DNA of 64,000 bases from a virus. Location: IMG/VR virus record IMGVR_UViG_3300033143_001281, positions 1-64,000 of that record. The stretch is one strand, 5' to 3'. Every line of letters starts with the position of its first letter. The stretch's first letter is position 1. The notes beneath the pieces are model-generated. The model was not told where the DNA came from. It saw only the letters and a program-made list of their open reading frames with translations, and did no database searches. The position numbers were made by a program, and so were the translations under genes. Of the stretch, positions 1 to 6,454 are shown in pieces.

Positions 1-13
1 ATCCGGCCATCTG

Positions 14-87
14 TGATCCCACAAGGATTTGAACCTTGAACCTACAGCTTAGAAGGCTGTTGCTCTATCCAGTTGAGCTATGGGACC
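14..87 (-). tRNA. tRNA-Arg (anticodon UCU)
   Basis: Read on the minus strand, the sequence starts GGTCCCATAGCTC and folds as a complete cloverleaf. The 7-bp acceptor stem is GGTCCCA against TGGGATC with discriminator A. The anticodon stem ACAGC/GCTGT encloses the loop CTTCTAA, giving anticodon TCT, and the T-loop is TTCAAAT. CCA is not encoded, so it must be added after transcription. It would decode AGA, which is very common in the AT-rich late genes of this window (seen by eye). It abuts the HNH-like gene on the same strand. Confidence 0.93.
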
Positions 88-93
88 ATAAAG

Positions 94-363
94 TTATGAT
101 CTTGAGCCTGAGAAACCTAATTCATAGGATTCAGCTGGATGTTCTTCTATCCACATATGACAGTTTCTGCAAACTGGCATCCATGTAGACACTTCCAAGT
201 GGTATACACCACGGCCATGTTTATGATGGACATCTGTAGCATGCAAAGAACACTTATGGATCTTTGCATGACAGATAGGGTTGTCTTGTAAAAACTTTCT
301 ACGCTTTTTAGTATAGTCAGCATTTATCTTAGACATTTTTTTAGAGACTTTTTTGATGCTCAT
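94..363 (-). CDS. HNH endonuclease-like small protein
   Basis: This is an 89-residue basic protein. The middle contains a Cys/His-rich core: C-x5-C, then VHHKHGRG, then MPVCRNCHMWIEEHP. The paired HH and the later CxxCH match the bba-metal arrangement of HNH nucleases, with the second Cys pair stabilising the fold. HNH proteins in phages act in DNA packaging, in homing or as restriction-like nickases; nothing here decides which. The gene overlaps the upstream 179-residue gene by about 23 bases and lies next to a tRNA. The family call is by motif only. Confidence 0.6.
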   Translation of the reverse strand: MSIKKVSKKMSKINADYTKKRRKFLQDNPICHAKIHKCSLHATDVHHKHGRGVYHLEVSTWMPVCRNCHMWIEEHPAESYELGFSGSRS

Positions 364-880
364 TTGGTTTTAAAGTGAAATAATTTTTTGGTAATAATCC
401 TATTGACATAAACTTTAATATTACATCTTCATAAGATATACCAAGTTCTTTAAATGTAAATGTATTTTTGTAATCATCTAATGTTTCTTCAGCTGGTATA
501 CTTACTATATACTGTGCTGTTGGTGAATTTTTAAATGTTTTACTAAAATAAGCATTTATTCTTTTATTACAAAGTGTTTGTTTCCAAGCATTTATCTCTC
601 TTTGCCCACGTTTCCAAACTTTTGTAATGCGCCTTTTCTTATCCCAATGTAGTTTAGTAACTTCTTCAGGTTTATAAACTCTAAGTCCATGCAATACACG
701 TTTAAACAAAAAATGTTGGTATGGATTAAGTTTACTATATTCTATATTATTAACTATAGAAGGCGGATGTAATTGATATTCTTCTAGTATTCCTAGATAT
801 TGATAGCGCTCAATACGTTTACTTAATTGAAGTTCTTTCTCATTGAGTCTAATTTTTGATATTTGTTCTATTGATAACAT
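341..880 (-). CDS. Hypothetical protein, 179 residues
   Basis: I do not recognise this protein. It is basic and probably mostly helical, with no membrane segment or signal peptide. A central stretch rich in Trp, Lys and Arg (around VTKLHWDKKRRITKVWKRGQ) could bind nucleic acid, but that is a guess from composition. Its 3' end overlaps the HNH-like gene, so the two are probably co-transcribed and translationally coupled. Confidence 0.65.
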   Translation of the reverse strand: MLSIEQISKIRLNEKELQLSKRIERYQYLGILEEYQLHPPSIVNNIEYSKLNPYQHFLFKRVLHGLRVYKPEEVTKLHWDKKRRITKVWKRGQREINAWKQTLCNKRINAYFSKTFKNSPTAQYIVSIPAEETLDDYKNTFTFKELGISYEDVILKFMSIGLLPKNYFTLKPNEHQKSL

Positions 881-976
881 ACATGTTTATTTATTTAATT
901 AAGTGGATTTAAATGTCAAAGAGGGAACAAATAGTTTGCACTATAGTCCCCTCTTATCCATTTTCAGAAATTAATC

Positions 977-1540
977 TTATAGTTCAAAAGTTTCTTCTTC
1001 TAAAACTTCTTCTTCTACAGAATCTTCTACTGTTTCTTCTACTTCATTATCAACTTCTTCTGAATCAGTATCAATTCCAAAAGCTTGTGCTGGTGTAACT
1101 TTAGCAGCATTTACTGCATTATTGTTAGTACCATTAGCCTCTCTTATAGCATCACCATTATCATGTGCTATAAGTACATCCTCTGCTGTTTGATCTTTAG
1201 TAAAGAATGTTTTCCTATAAATAGGTTGACCATCTACACAACAAATAATACCTGTATCACCAGCCATTTTGATATCTCTGTCTGGATTACTAGCATTAAA
1301 AGGTGTTAATGATTCTTTGATTATGATTTTACCAGAAATTTCACTAACTCCATTGTATATGTACTGTAAATCTTCTAATTTACCTTGAATTAATGTGCTG
1401 ATACGTTTTACACTTGCCCAACCTGAAGCTGAATATACAACTTTGTTTGACTCTAATCTAACGTGACCAAATTCTGGATTTTGTGATTGACGGACAACAT
1501 TTCCCATGTCATCTGCCACTACTTGACATTTGTTTTGCAT
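977..1540 (-). CDS. Acidic-tailed early protein, possible ssDNA-binding-like role
   Basis: The protein has 187 residues. The first 150 look like a beta-rich globular domain with VRLESN, YSASGW and SGKIIIKESL segments. The last 35 or so are strongly acidic, with repeated EEV/EE runs ending in FEL. Phage single-stranded DNA-binding proteins often have an N-terminal OB-like domain and an acidic tail ending in a hydrophobic residue. That resemblance is the only ground for the suggested role, and I cannot show an OB fold. Its start codon lies about 40 bases downstream of the stop of the preceding minus-strand gene. Confidence 0.7.
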   Translation of the reverse strand: MQNKCQVVADDMGNVVRQSQNPEFGHVRLESNKVVYSASGWASVKRISTLIQGKLEDLQYIYNGVSEISGKIIIKESLTPFNASNPDRDIKMAGDTGIICCVDGQPIYRKTFFTKDQTAEDVLIAHDNGDAIREANGTNNNAVNAAKVTPAQAFGIDTDSEEVDNEVEETVEDSVEEEVLEEETFEL

Positions 1541-1583
1541 TTTTAATAAAATTTAATTGTGAATAAAATAAGTAAATTGATGA

Positions 1584-1844
1584 TTAAGAATCATCTGAAT
1601 GAAAATACGGGTCTTCTAATTTTTCAAAAGCGCTAATCTCATCTAACGTTGGTTCATTTTCTTCAATGAACTCCTCCTGGATATCAGGTGGTGTTTTAGC
1701 AAAGCTATTGTAAAATGGGTTACCCACTTCCTTTGTATATGCTGAACTAAGGCCATTAAGATCTTTATACTCTTCATCTGTTAATGAAAGGTACTGTTCA
1801 AGAGAACACTCTATTATGCGACCATTAGGAAGTTGTATTATCAT
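1584..1844 (-). CDS. Hypothetical small acidic protein, 86 residues
   Basis: This is an unrecognised protein with a clear coding appearance. It begins MIIQLPNGRIIE and has a motif like LEQYLSLTDEEYKDL near residue 20, followed by an acidic second half with many Glu and Asp. There are no membrane segments or Cys motifs. It sits between the HTH gene and the acidic-tailed protein gene on the same strand. The 112-base gap upstream (1845-1956) is AT-rich and could hold a promoter, but I see no clear box there. Confidence 0.6.
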   Translation of the reverse strand: MIIQLPNGRIIECSLEQYLSLTDEEYKDLNGLSSAYTKEVGNPFYNSFAKTPPDIQEEFIEENEPTLDEISAFEKLEDPYFHSDDS

Positions 1845-1956
1845 TATCTTATTAAAAACTATTGTAAAGATAATAATATAATTTCCTTTGAGTCACTTAA
1901 TATAACCTAATTTGACTATAATTCAAAAATAATAAGCATTAATATAGCTAACGCAA

Positions 1957-2208
1957 TTAGATTACGGTTAACTTTCTGCCTACTCTTCTAATATATTTGT
2001 TTAATTTGAGCTCTTTAATCCATCTATTAACACTAGATTGACTTGTGTCAAGATGATCTGCTAATGTACTGATTGATGGCCAACATTGTCTTTGTTTATC
2101 TGCGTAACAGCATAATAAACTATACAATGCTTTAGCTCCTATAGATACTGATGGGTCTGATATTACTTCATGTTTAACTATACCAAACCTATTCTGATTC
2201 TTGTACAT
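1957..2208 (-). CDS. Small helix-turn-helix DNA-binding protein
   Basis: The protein has 83 residues. After an N-terminal FGIVKHEVISDPSVS segment comes a winged-helix/HTH pattern: IGAKALYSLLCCYAD, then CWPSISTLADHLDTSQSSVN, then RWIKELKLNKYIRRVGR. This is the layout of HTH_36-type domains, found in replication initiators and phage regulators. It covers essentially one DNA-binding domain, so it is probably a small regulator or an initiator-like accessory protein. It overlaps the upstream 69-residue gene by 20 bases, suggesting coupled translation. Confidence 0.72.
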   Translation of the reverse strand: MYKNQNRFGIVKHEVISDPSVSIGAKALYSLLCCYADKQRQCWPSISTLADHLDTSQSSVNRWIKELKLNKYIRRVGRKLTVI

Positions 2209-2398
2209 GATCCCTTAGTAACCTAAGCAATGCTGTATTATCATCAGTTTCAGCAGCCAACTCTTCATCTTGTAAGTTAAAAGTTCTATTCATGAATGCA
2301 CCAAAAGACTTACCATCTAATGCTTTTTCTCTTTCTTCTTTAACTTTCAGATACTTCTTGAGGTACGATTGAATTGCTTCCGTTGATAGTTTTGCCAT
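2189..2398 (-). CDS. Hypothetical protein, 69 residues
   Basis: This is a short, charged, probably helical protein starting MAKLSTEAIQSYLKKYLK and ending in an acidic helix (LLRLLRDHVQESE). I cannot assign a family. It overlaps the upstream gene by 59 bases in another frame and the downstream HTH gene by 20 bases. The next internal Met is about 36 residues in, so the long overlap is needed unless the true product is only half this size. Confidence 0.5.
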   Translation of the reverse strand: MAKLSTEAIQSYLKKYLKVKEEREKALDGKSFGAFMNRTFNLQDEELAAETDDNTALLRLLRDHVQESE

Positions 2399-2906
2399 TA
2401 TTATTAATTTTATCTAATGAATTCTTTAGTTTATAATAAGGGATATCAGACTTTCTAGTACGCTTTACATATAAAGGATTTATAGTGTGTTCATAGCGTT
2501 TAATTTCTCTATCCCCGTTATGATATAAGATATCAATTTTAATTGAACTATGAAAGGGATTGTATTTTTTATTTGATGACCATGAAGTATCACCCATTAC
2601 AATTCCATATACATCTCCGCTTGAATGCATTAAACCCATATCATTTAAAATATCAATTTCATACTCACTACCTGCATGATAACTTGGTGGTGTAAATCTT
2701 ACATAATCACCAACATTTACTTTTTTATAGGGTTCATCAAGTAACATAAGATGAACTGCACCCTCTAATGCATTATCAGGTATTGAATTAGCTAATAATT
2801 CTGTAATATGCTTTACATTAGCTCTTATATTTACATTTTGCGTGTCTATTAATTTCTCAAATAGTACTTTTATTACATCTTTATGTAATGTTATTGTATC
2901 AGACAT
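2340..2906 (-). CDS. Hypothetical protein, 188 residues
   Basis: This is an unrecognised protein, helical at its N-terminus (TITLHKDVIKVLFEKLIDT). It continues into a beta-rich part with VGDYVRFTPPSYHAGSEYE and GDVYGIVMGDTSW, which looks like an SH3-like or KOW-like barrel, although that is inference only. It is the first gene after the structured leader at 2920-3046, so it may be controlled by that element. Its 3' end overlaps the next gene. Confidence 0.6.
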   Translation of the reverse strand: MSDTITLHKDVIKVLFEKLIDTQNVNIRANVKHITELLANSIPDNALEGAVHLMLLDEPYKKVNVGDYVRFTPPSYHAGSEYEIDILNDMGLMHSSGDVYGIVMGDTSWSSNKKYNPFHSSIKIDILYHNGDREIKRYEHTINPLYVKRTRKSDIPYYKLKNSLDKINNNGKTINGSNSIVPQEVSES

Positions 2907-2928
2907 ATTTATTATTTTTAAAAATTAA

Positions 2929-3046
2929 AGTCAAGCAGTCCCTATCCTAAACAAGTATGATAAAAGAATAAAGATCTGCTTGACTGTTGGTCCACTTAAC
3001 CAATAAAACTGTAAGTCACAGGACCAATTGTACTAGTGTTATTATA
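2929..3046 (-). ncRNA. Structured leader or small RNA candidate A
   Basis: On the minus strand a TATAAT box (3041-3046) is followed within about 15 bases by two hairpins. The first pairs 2987-2993 with 3021-3027 (TTGGTCC/GGACCAA on plus) and continues inside as 2994-2998 with 3012-3016. The second pairs 2929-2938 with 2976-2985 (AGTCAAGCAG/CTGCTTGACT, 10 bp perfect). A T-rich stretch follows on the minus strand and then the start codon at 2906. It could be a 5' leader controlling the 188-residue gene, or an independent small RNA. The pairing is seen directly; the function is inferred. Confidence 0.5.
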
Positions 3047-3073
3047 TAGTATATAATTACTGGTACTGTTAGT

Positions 3074-3089
3074 GTGTCACCCGTGACAC
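3074..3089 (-). terminator. Perfect hairpin abutting the DUF4846 gene stop codon
   Basis: GTGTCAC and GTGACAC form a perfect 7-bp stem with a two-base spacer, directly after the minus-strand stop codon at 3092. There is no U-tract on the minus strand, so it may act as an RNA 3'-end stabiliser or weak terminator, or as a dyad operator for the leader region next to it. Confidence 0.4.
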
Positions 3090-3091
3090 TT

Positions 3092-3937
3092 TTAATTTAT
3101 AAATCTATGTAAATCTGATGGTTCAAATACATATTCAGGAGTATTGACATAATTCATGTCATCTAATGAATACCATACATCATTTGTAACCGGATTTAAT
3201 AAGATGTGTTGTTCTTGAGCTGGCATATAGCTTTGGGCAAGCATAAATATTTTATGACCATTGCTGTTAACTGCCATATCTACTACTGTAATAGCATGAC
3301 CAGGAAATCCTCCAGTGATAAATACATCACCGGTTTTCATTTCCCAATAGTTAACATCCTTTGTATCATATTTCTCTATTGAGTATGTACCTGCATAACT
3401 CCAGATTAGATCTAACCAACGTCTGAATGTTTTACAAGTATCTTTACGACTTTTACCCCATACTGTAACTATATCACGCCCACCATTAAGTGGTGTTGGT
3501 GATGCTCCCTTAAGATAATCTAGATAAGATGATTTATATCCGTTTGTAAAACTGAATTGTAATTTATCTAAGTTACCTTGAGAATAATTATATGATGCTC
3601 TCAAGTATATAGCAGCATCAGCACAGTGATGTAAATCTCTTTTACCGATATCATATTTAAATACTGCTGCGTATATATAATTATTATGTTTAACACTACC
3701 ATTGAAGTATTTTACTTCTGTCTTTTGCTTTAAAGGATGATCAGTTAACCAATCAGCATAATCTGACTCAATGAGTCTTTCATATCCTGATGGTAACTGA
3801 AACAAATTCTTGATGCTTAAGTGGCCGTGTTTGTTATACGTTTGTGCTTGACATTGCATAACGAAGCCCAGTGCTATTATAAGCGTTATTAAATAGACTG
3901 TGCCTCCATTAAAACGAGTGTTATTATTTAAACCCAT
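3092..3937 (-). CDS. Secreted DUF4846-family protein
   Basis: The protein has 281 residues. The first 30 form a signal peptide with hydrophobic core VYLITLIIALGFVM and a probable cleavage near CQAQ. The rest matches my memory of the DUF4846 family of Bacteroidota exported proteins: SGYERLIESDYADWL, HCADAAIYLRASY near residue 100, MKTGDVFITGGFPGHA near 205 and LAQSYMPAQEQHIL near 230. The biochemical role of DUF4846 is unknown to me. Conserved His, Asp and PGHA positions hint at an enzyme. In a phage this is probably a host-derived gene acting in the periplasm or envelope. It overlaps the upstream membrane-protein gene by 10 bases. Confidence 0.85.
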   Translation of the reverse strand: MGLNNNTRFNGGTVYLITLIIALGFVMQCQAQTYNKHGHLSIKNLFQLPSGYERLIESDYADWLTDHPLKQKTEVKYFNGSVKHNNYIYAAVFKYDIGKRDLHHCADAAIYLRASYNYSQGNLDKLQFSFTNGYKSSYLDYLKGASPTPLNGGRDIVTVWGKSRKDTCKTFRRWLDLIWSYAGTYSIEKYDTKDVNYWEMKTGDVFITGGFPGHAITVVDMAVNSNGHKIFMLAQSYMPAQEQHILLNPVTNDVWYSLDDMNYVNTPEYVFEPSDLHRFIN

Positions 3938-4272
3938 TTTAACTCAATTGTAAAGAATGGTAATACAACTAATATAGCCATACCATTTCCATATCCTTTA
4001 GTATCTACGGCTAACGCTAAGCCAAATACTGGTGCAAATTCAAATTTAAACTTTGGTAACATATCTGTTTTACTCATAAATGATGCAAAAAATATACAAT
4101 TTATATATGTTCCAATAAGAATTGTTAATAGCCCTAATCCTAAGAGATAATTATCATCTCCGACCATACTATCACTTCTATCAAGGGTTAAATTTCCCAA
4201 AGTTATTGTAACTATAATTGGTAGTAGTACTACGAAGAATAGTTTTACGAATGATTTCAACATTATTTTCAT
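3928..4272 (-). CDS. Small integral membrane protein, 114 residues
   Basis: Several hydrophobic segments are visible: residues 7-27 (FVKLFFVVLLPIIVTITLG), about 44-68, and about 80-110 ending in LVVLPFFTIELKWV. Together they suggest three or four inner-membrane helices. I do not recognise the family. It sits between a lipoprotein gene and the DUF4846 gene, overlapping the latter, so all belong to one exported or membrane-protein cluster. It could help localise the DUF4846 protein or alter the host envelope, but the sequence does not show this. Confidence 0.65.
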   Translation of the reverse strand: MKIMLKSFVKLFFVVLLPIIVTITLGNLTLDRSDSMVGDDNYLLGLGLLTILIGTYINCIFFASFMSKTDMLPKFKFEFAPVFGLALAVDTKGYGNGMAILVVLPFFTIELKWV

Positions 4273-4301
4273 TTCTATTAATTATTTAATTAGTTACTTG
4301 A

Positions 4302-4775
4302 TTAATTTTCTGTTACTGTATCTCCATTGTTATAAAACGTGTTTATATCAAATGGCACAAGAAATCTATTCCATTGATTACCGACTTGATAATCTATTTT
4401 ATCTTGTTGATTTATGTAATCTATGTCAGTTATTACTATAACATCTATATCAATTACAAATGTATCAACAAAATTTCCTGATGCCCATTGCATAAATTGT
4501 TCTGCGTCACTGGATATATTAGTATTTTGTGCATAGTCTAACCATTGATTCCAAACAAATTCATATTTGGTTTCTGCGGTTATACCATTGCTATCTATAC
4601 TATAGAAGCCTAACAATATATACATAGTTTCATTATTCTGAGCAAAACTATATGCTTCAGAGAATACTTTGACTGTGTCTGTATTCATTTGATTTACCTC
4701 TGGTGTAAACAAAGGCTCTTGCTCACAGCTTGTAATCATAACTGCAAGCAAGAATATTTGCATTATCTTCCCCAT
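4302..4775 (-). CDS. Putative lipoprotein, 157 residues
   Basis: The N-terminus MGKIMQIFLLAVMITSCEQE is a lipoprotein signal peptide: short basic start, hydrophobic core and a Cys in a lipobox-like ITSC. The start could instead be the Met at residue 5. The mature part is acidic with no recognised domain. It overlaps the 55-residue lipoprotein gene upstream by 13 bases. It is probably anchored in the envelope of a Bacteroidota host after early expression; its role is unknown. Confidence 0.68.
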   Translation of the reverse strand: MGKIMQIFLLAVMITSCEQEPLFTPEVNQMNTDTVKVFSEAYSFAQNNETMYILLGFYSIDSNGITAETKYEFVWNQWLDYAQNTNISSDAEQFMQWASGNFVDTFVIDIDVIVITDIDYINQQDKIDYQVGNQWNRFLVPFDINTFYNNGDTVTEN

Positions 4776-4930
4776 TTGGATCTCTTATGTTTTTTTTTAG
4801 GTTTCCAATAGTTCTTCTTAGCGAACTTTTTCTTTTGGTTTACAGCTCCACATGATCTTGACGATCCACAGGATTGTAATACTGGTGCAGCTATAAATAA
4901 GAATGCACATAAATAAAGAATCTTTCTCAT
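4763..4930 (-). CDS. Small basic lipoprotein, 55 residues
   Basis: The reading frame starts at 4930 and ends with TAA at 4763-4765. It encodes MRKILYLCAFLFIAAPVLQS followed by CGSSRSCG, a textbook lipoprotein signal with the acylated Cys at about residue 21. The mature tail is very rich in Lys and Arg (KKKFAKKNYWKPKKKHKR). A lipid anchor plus a strongly basic tail suggests binding to nucleic acid, lipopolysaccharide or peptidoglycan at the envelope. An outer-membrane spanin role is conceivable, but it is far from the amidase gene and on the other strand. Confidence 0.6.
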   Translation of the reverse strand: MRKILYLCAFLFIAAPVLQSCGSSRSCGAVNQKKKFAKKNYWKPKKKHKRSKWGR

Positions 4931-4942
4931 AATACTTGTTTT

Positions 4943-5227
4943 TTAGTTGTAACTATTAGCATACTCTAGAAAATCTAATGTATGTTGATGTGTTACAGTG
5001 ATTAATTGATTTTGTTTAGCTAGGTATCTCAACGATTCATTATGCTCAAGTTCTAACTCAAGCTCTATTAATGATGGAGAACCTATTTCTTTACGGTTTA
5101 CACGACTATGTTCCATATCTCCGGTAAAGAGATTAACGAACTCATCTTGTTCACGGCTATATAAGATAACACCTATGGCATTACCCCATGTAGCAAACTT
5201 TTCTGGATAATTGATTTTTACTTTCAT
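4943..5227 (-). CDS. Hypothetical protein, 94 residues
   Basis: This is an unrecognised small soluble protein. It begins MKVKINYPEKFATWGNAIG, has an acidic middle (ELELELEHNE) and ends in HTLDFLEYANSYN. No signal peptide or metal motif is visible. It lies between a lipoprotein gene and the 63-residue gene on the same strand with short gaps, so it belongs to the same early transcription unit driven from around 5626-5652. Confidence 0.6.
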   Translation of the reverse strand: MKVKINYPEKFATWGNAIGVILYSREQDEFVNLFTGDMEHSRVNRKEIGSPSLIELELELEHNESLRYLAKQNQLITVTHQHTLDFLEYANSYN

Positions 5228-5252
5228 ACTTGTTTTTATTAATGATTAATTA

Positions 5253-5444
5253 TTATATTTCTAAAGCTTTCAAAATGTTTTTAGTATAATTCTTTAGCCT
5301 TAATTTTGCTTCTTCTTTTGTTTTAAAGTACATTGATTCACGGCTATAAGGCATACCTTCTTGTGTACGACCTATGTAATAACCTGCTGCTGATTTTAGT
5401 ACTTGTAATTCTGAATATGTTTCTCCAACTATATTATTAGACAT
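5253..5444 (-). CDS. Hypothetical small protein, 63 residues
   Basis: The protein contains YYIGRTQEGMPYSRES and YFKTKEEAKLRLKNYT. From memory this pattern (YIGR ... PYSRES.YF.T.EEA) recurs in small proteins of marine phages, without a known function. It is the first gene downstream of the structured leader at 5486-5605 and its promoter, so its translation may be controlled by that leader. Confidence 0.6.
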   Translation of the reverse strand: MSNNIVGETYSELQVLKSAAGYYIGRTQEGMPYSRESMYFKTKEEAKLRLKNYTKNILKALEI

Positions 5445-5485
5445 AACGATTTAGTATTAGTGATTAATTGCAATATTGCGGGTAC

Positions 5486-5605
5486 TATGTCTATTATCCT
5501 ATAGAGGAAGAGACATAATAATATATAACTAGAGTGCTTATCCTTGAAGGCTTACACTATTTCAGAATAGTAAGTGGTATTGCTTGACTCATTGCTCTAG
5601 TTATA
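5486..5605 (-). ncRNA. Structured leader or small RNA candidate B
   Basis: An 11-bp perfect outer stem pairs 5524-5534 with 5595-5605 (ATAACTAGAG/CTCTAGTTAT core). Inside is a second hairpin (CTTA...CTATT, loop TCAG, AATAG-TAAG, about 5551-5574). Next to it, 5486-5492 pairs with 5511-5517 (TATGTCT/AGACATA) around a TCCT/AGGA mini-stem. A minus-strand promoter lies just upstream, so transcription would begin shortly before the large hairpin. The minus strand also contains AGTCAAGCA and AGGATA in the same order as in candidate A. The fold is seen in the sequence; its role is inferred. Confidence 0.5.
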
Positions 5606-5625
5606 CTTATGTTAGCTATATATAT

Positions 5626-5652
5626 ATTATACGTTGCTTTAGTTTTTTTCAA
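5626..5652 (-). promoter_or_regulatory. Minus-strand promoter candidate (TTGAAA / TATAAT)
   Basis: On the minus strand TTGAAA (5647-5652) and TATAAT (5626-5631) are separated by 15 bases, with further TATATA sequence downstream. This is closer to a sigma-70 consensus than to the TAnnTTTG type usual in Bacteroidota. It would drive leader candidate B and the genes from 5444 leftwards. The 15-base spacing is short, which lowers confidence. Confidence 0.4.
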
Positions 5653-5697
5653 GTGGTAATAAGTGGGTTTTTGTGGGGTTATTGACCACACATTCTC

Positions 5698-5710
5698 TGT
5701 GCAATGCACA
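5698..5710. promoter_or_regulatory. Palindromic site, possible operator
   Basis: TGTGCAATGCACA is a perfect 13-base palindrome around a central A. It lies about 45 bases upstream of the minus-strand promoter at 5626-5652. Its symmetry suits binding of a dimeric regulator, for which the HTH protein at 1957-2208 is one candidate, but nothing here links them. Confidence 0.25.
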
Positions 5711-5763
5711 CAATTAATTAAATATTAGTTGAGAAAAATGCTAGATAGTAACGTTTATTACAA

Positions 5764-5787
5764 AAACAAGGGTTTTACCCCTTGTTT
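5764..5787 (-). terminator. Intrinsic terminator of the 111-residue paralogue gene
   Basis: AAACAAGGG and CCCTTGTTT form a perfect 9-bp stem with a six-base loop. On the minus strand it is followed by a run of T residues. It lies just after the stop codon at 5796 and so ends that gene's transcript. Confidence 0.75.
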
Positions 5788-5795
5788 CTTGTGGA

Positions 5796-6131
5796 TTAGA
5801 TTGGTTCAGCCCAAAACATTCCTGTTTCTTCACCGGTTTGTGTGTCAACAACAGGTTTATTGCTGAGTTTCCACTCAGGTAGCAAATCCCCTTTATTTAG
5901 CGTGGACATAAAGTCCCGCGCTAAAGGATGGTCTGCTGTGACCTTATTGCCATCACTATCATTAATAGATAGCAACCCAAACACACGGTTTTGCTTTGAT
6001 GCAATCACAGCAACACCGGCTAATGTGGTCTTAATAGGAGCACCACTCTCCACAACACTTATGCAATAAGTGTTATTCACTTTGTTTACGCAATGCATAT
6101 GCACACGCAATTCTTTTGCTTTTTCTTCCAT
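5796..6131 (-). CDS. Small paralogous early protein (copy 1), 111 residues
   Basis: The C-terminal half aligns by eye with the 109-residue gene at 6774-7103: FGLLSINDSDGNKV against FGVLSLIDPETNQV, then ADHPL/ANHPT, LNKGDLLPEW/LNQGDEMPGF, and VDTQTGEETG/VDLNTGEETN. The start is MEEKAKELRVHMHC. The function is unknown; it is compact, beta-rich and has no membrane segment. It has its own terminator and a visibly higher GC content than its neighbours, suggesting a strongly expressed stand-alone unit or a later arrival. I have a weak memory of such proteins in other Bacteroidota phages. Confidence 0.75.
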   Translation of the reverse strand: MEEKAKELRVHMHCVNKVNNTYCISVVESGAPIKTTLAGVAVIASKQNRVFGLLSINDSDGNKVTADHPLARDFMSTLNKGDLLPEWKLSNKPVVDTQTGEETGMFWAEPI

Positions 6132-6193
6132 AATGTATAAATTTTAAGATTCAATGCATAGATGGGGAGCCGAAGGCATAAGAATATGAGCAG

Positions 6194-6331
6194 ATGGAAG
6201 TAACACAAGAACCTGAGCAGATAGTAACAAAAAACTCTCACAAGGTTGCACCTTGCCGTACTATCTTTGAACTCATAGAGTGTAGCCTTGATGAAGTAAA
6301 TCATAAATATTTACCACCTGCAATTGGATGA
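6194..6331 (+). CDS. Possible small plus-strand gene, 45 residues
   Basis: The frame starts ATG at 6194 and stops TGA at 6329-6331. It encodes MEVTQEPEQIVTKNSHKVAP, then CRTIFELIECSLDEVNHKYL, then PPAIG. The composition is protein-like, unlike the Cys-rich hydrophobic frame on the opposite strand (6086-6304), which I reject. It is the only plus-strand candidate inside the minus-strand early block, and it is followed at once by the structured stretch at 6342-6442. No promoter or family is recognised. The Lys just before KVAPCRTIFEL and the acidic remainder give no functional clue. Confidence 0.35.
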   Translation: MEVTQEPEQIVTKNSHKVAPCRTIFELIECSLDEVNHKYLPPAIG

Positions 6332-6341
6332 GAGTTTAATA

Positions 6342-6442
6342 AGCTACCATAAGAGTGTGGTACAACGTGGACTCATGATTTGCAAATCAATTGTCAATCT
6401 CCGGACCAGACCCAATTTAATGTTTGTGCTCTTAAGGTAGTT
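6342..6442. ncRNA. Structured intergenic element, possible RNA
   Basis: CTACC-A-TAAGAG (6344-6355) pairs with CTCTTA-A-GGTAG (6429-6440) as 11 Watson-Crick pairs around one A/A mismatch, with further wobble pairs inward and outward. The interior holds TGATT-TGCA-AATCA, a 5-bp hairpin, and a CCGGACC segment. The overall size and the TTTGCAAAT core made me test a tRNA-Cys fold, which fails. The transcribed strand is not clear. It may be a structured RNA or a DNA-level element. Confidence 0.35.
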
Positions 6443-6454
6443 ATATATTAAAGA

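Noticed and set aside
6086-6304. Minus-strand open frame of 72 residues rich in Cys, Leu and Tyr
   Set aside because: It overlaps the start of the 111-residue gene, has an unnatural hydrophobic/Cys composition, and the opposite strand reads as a better protein.
6342-6442. tRNA-Cys (GCA) because of the TTTGCAAAT core
   Set aside because: No 5-bp anticodon stem fits around TTGCAAA, and there is no TTCRA T-loop or 7-bp acceptor stem at the right distances.
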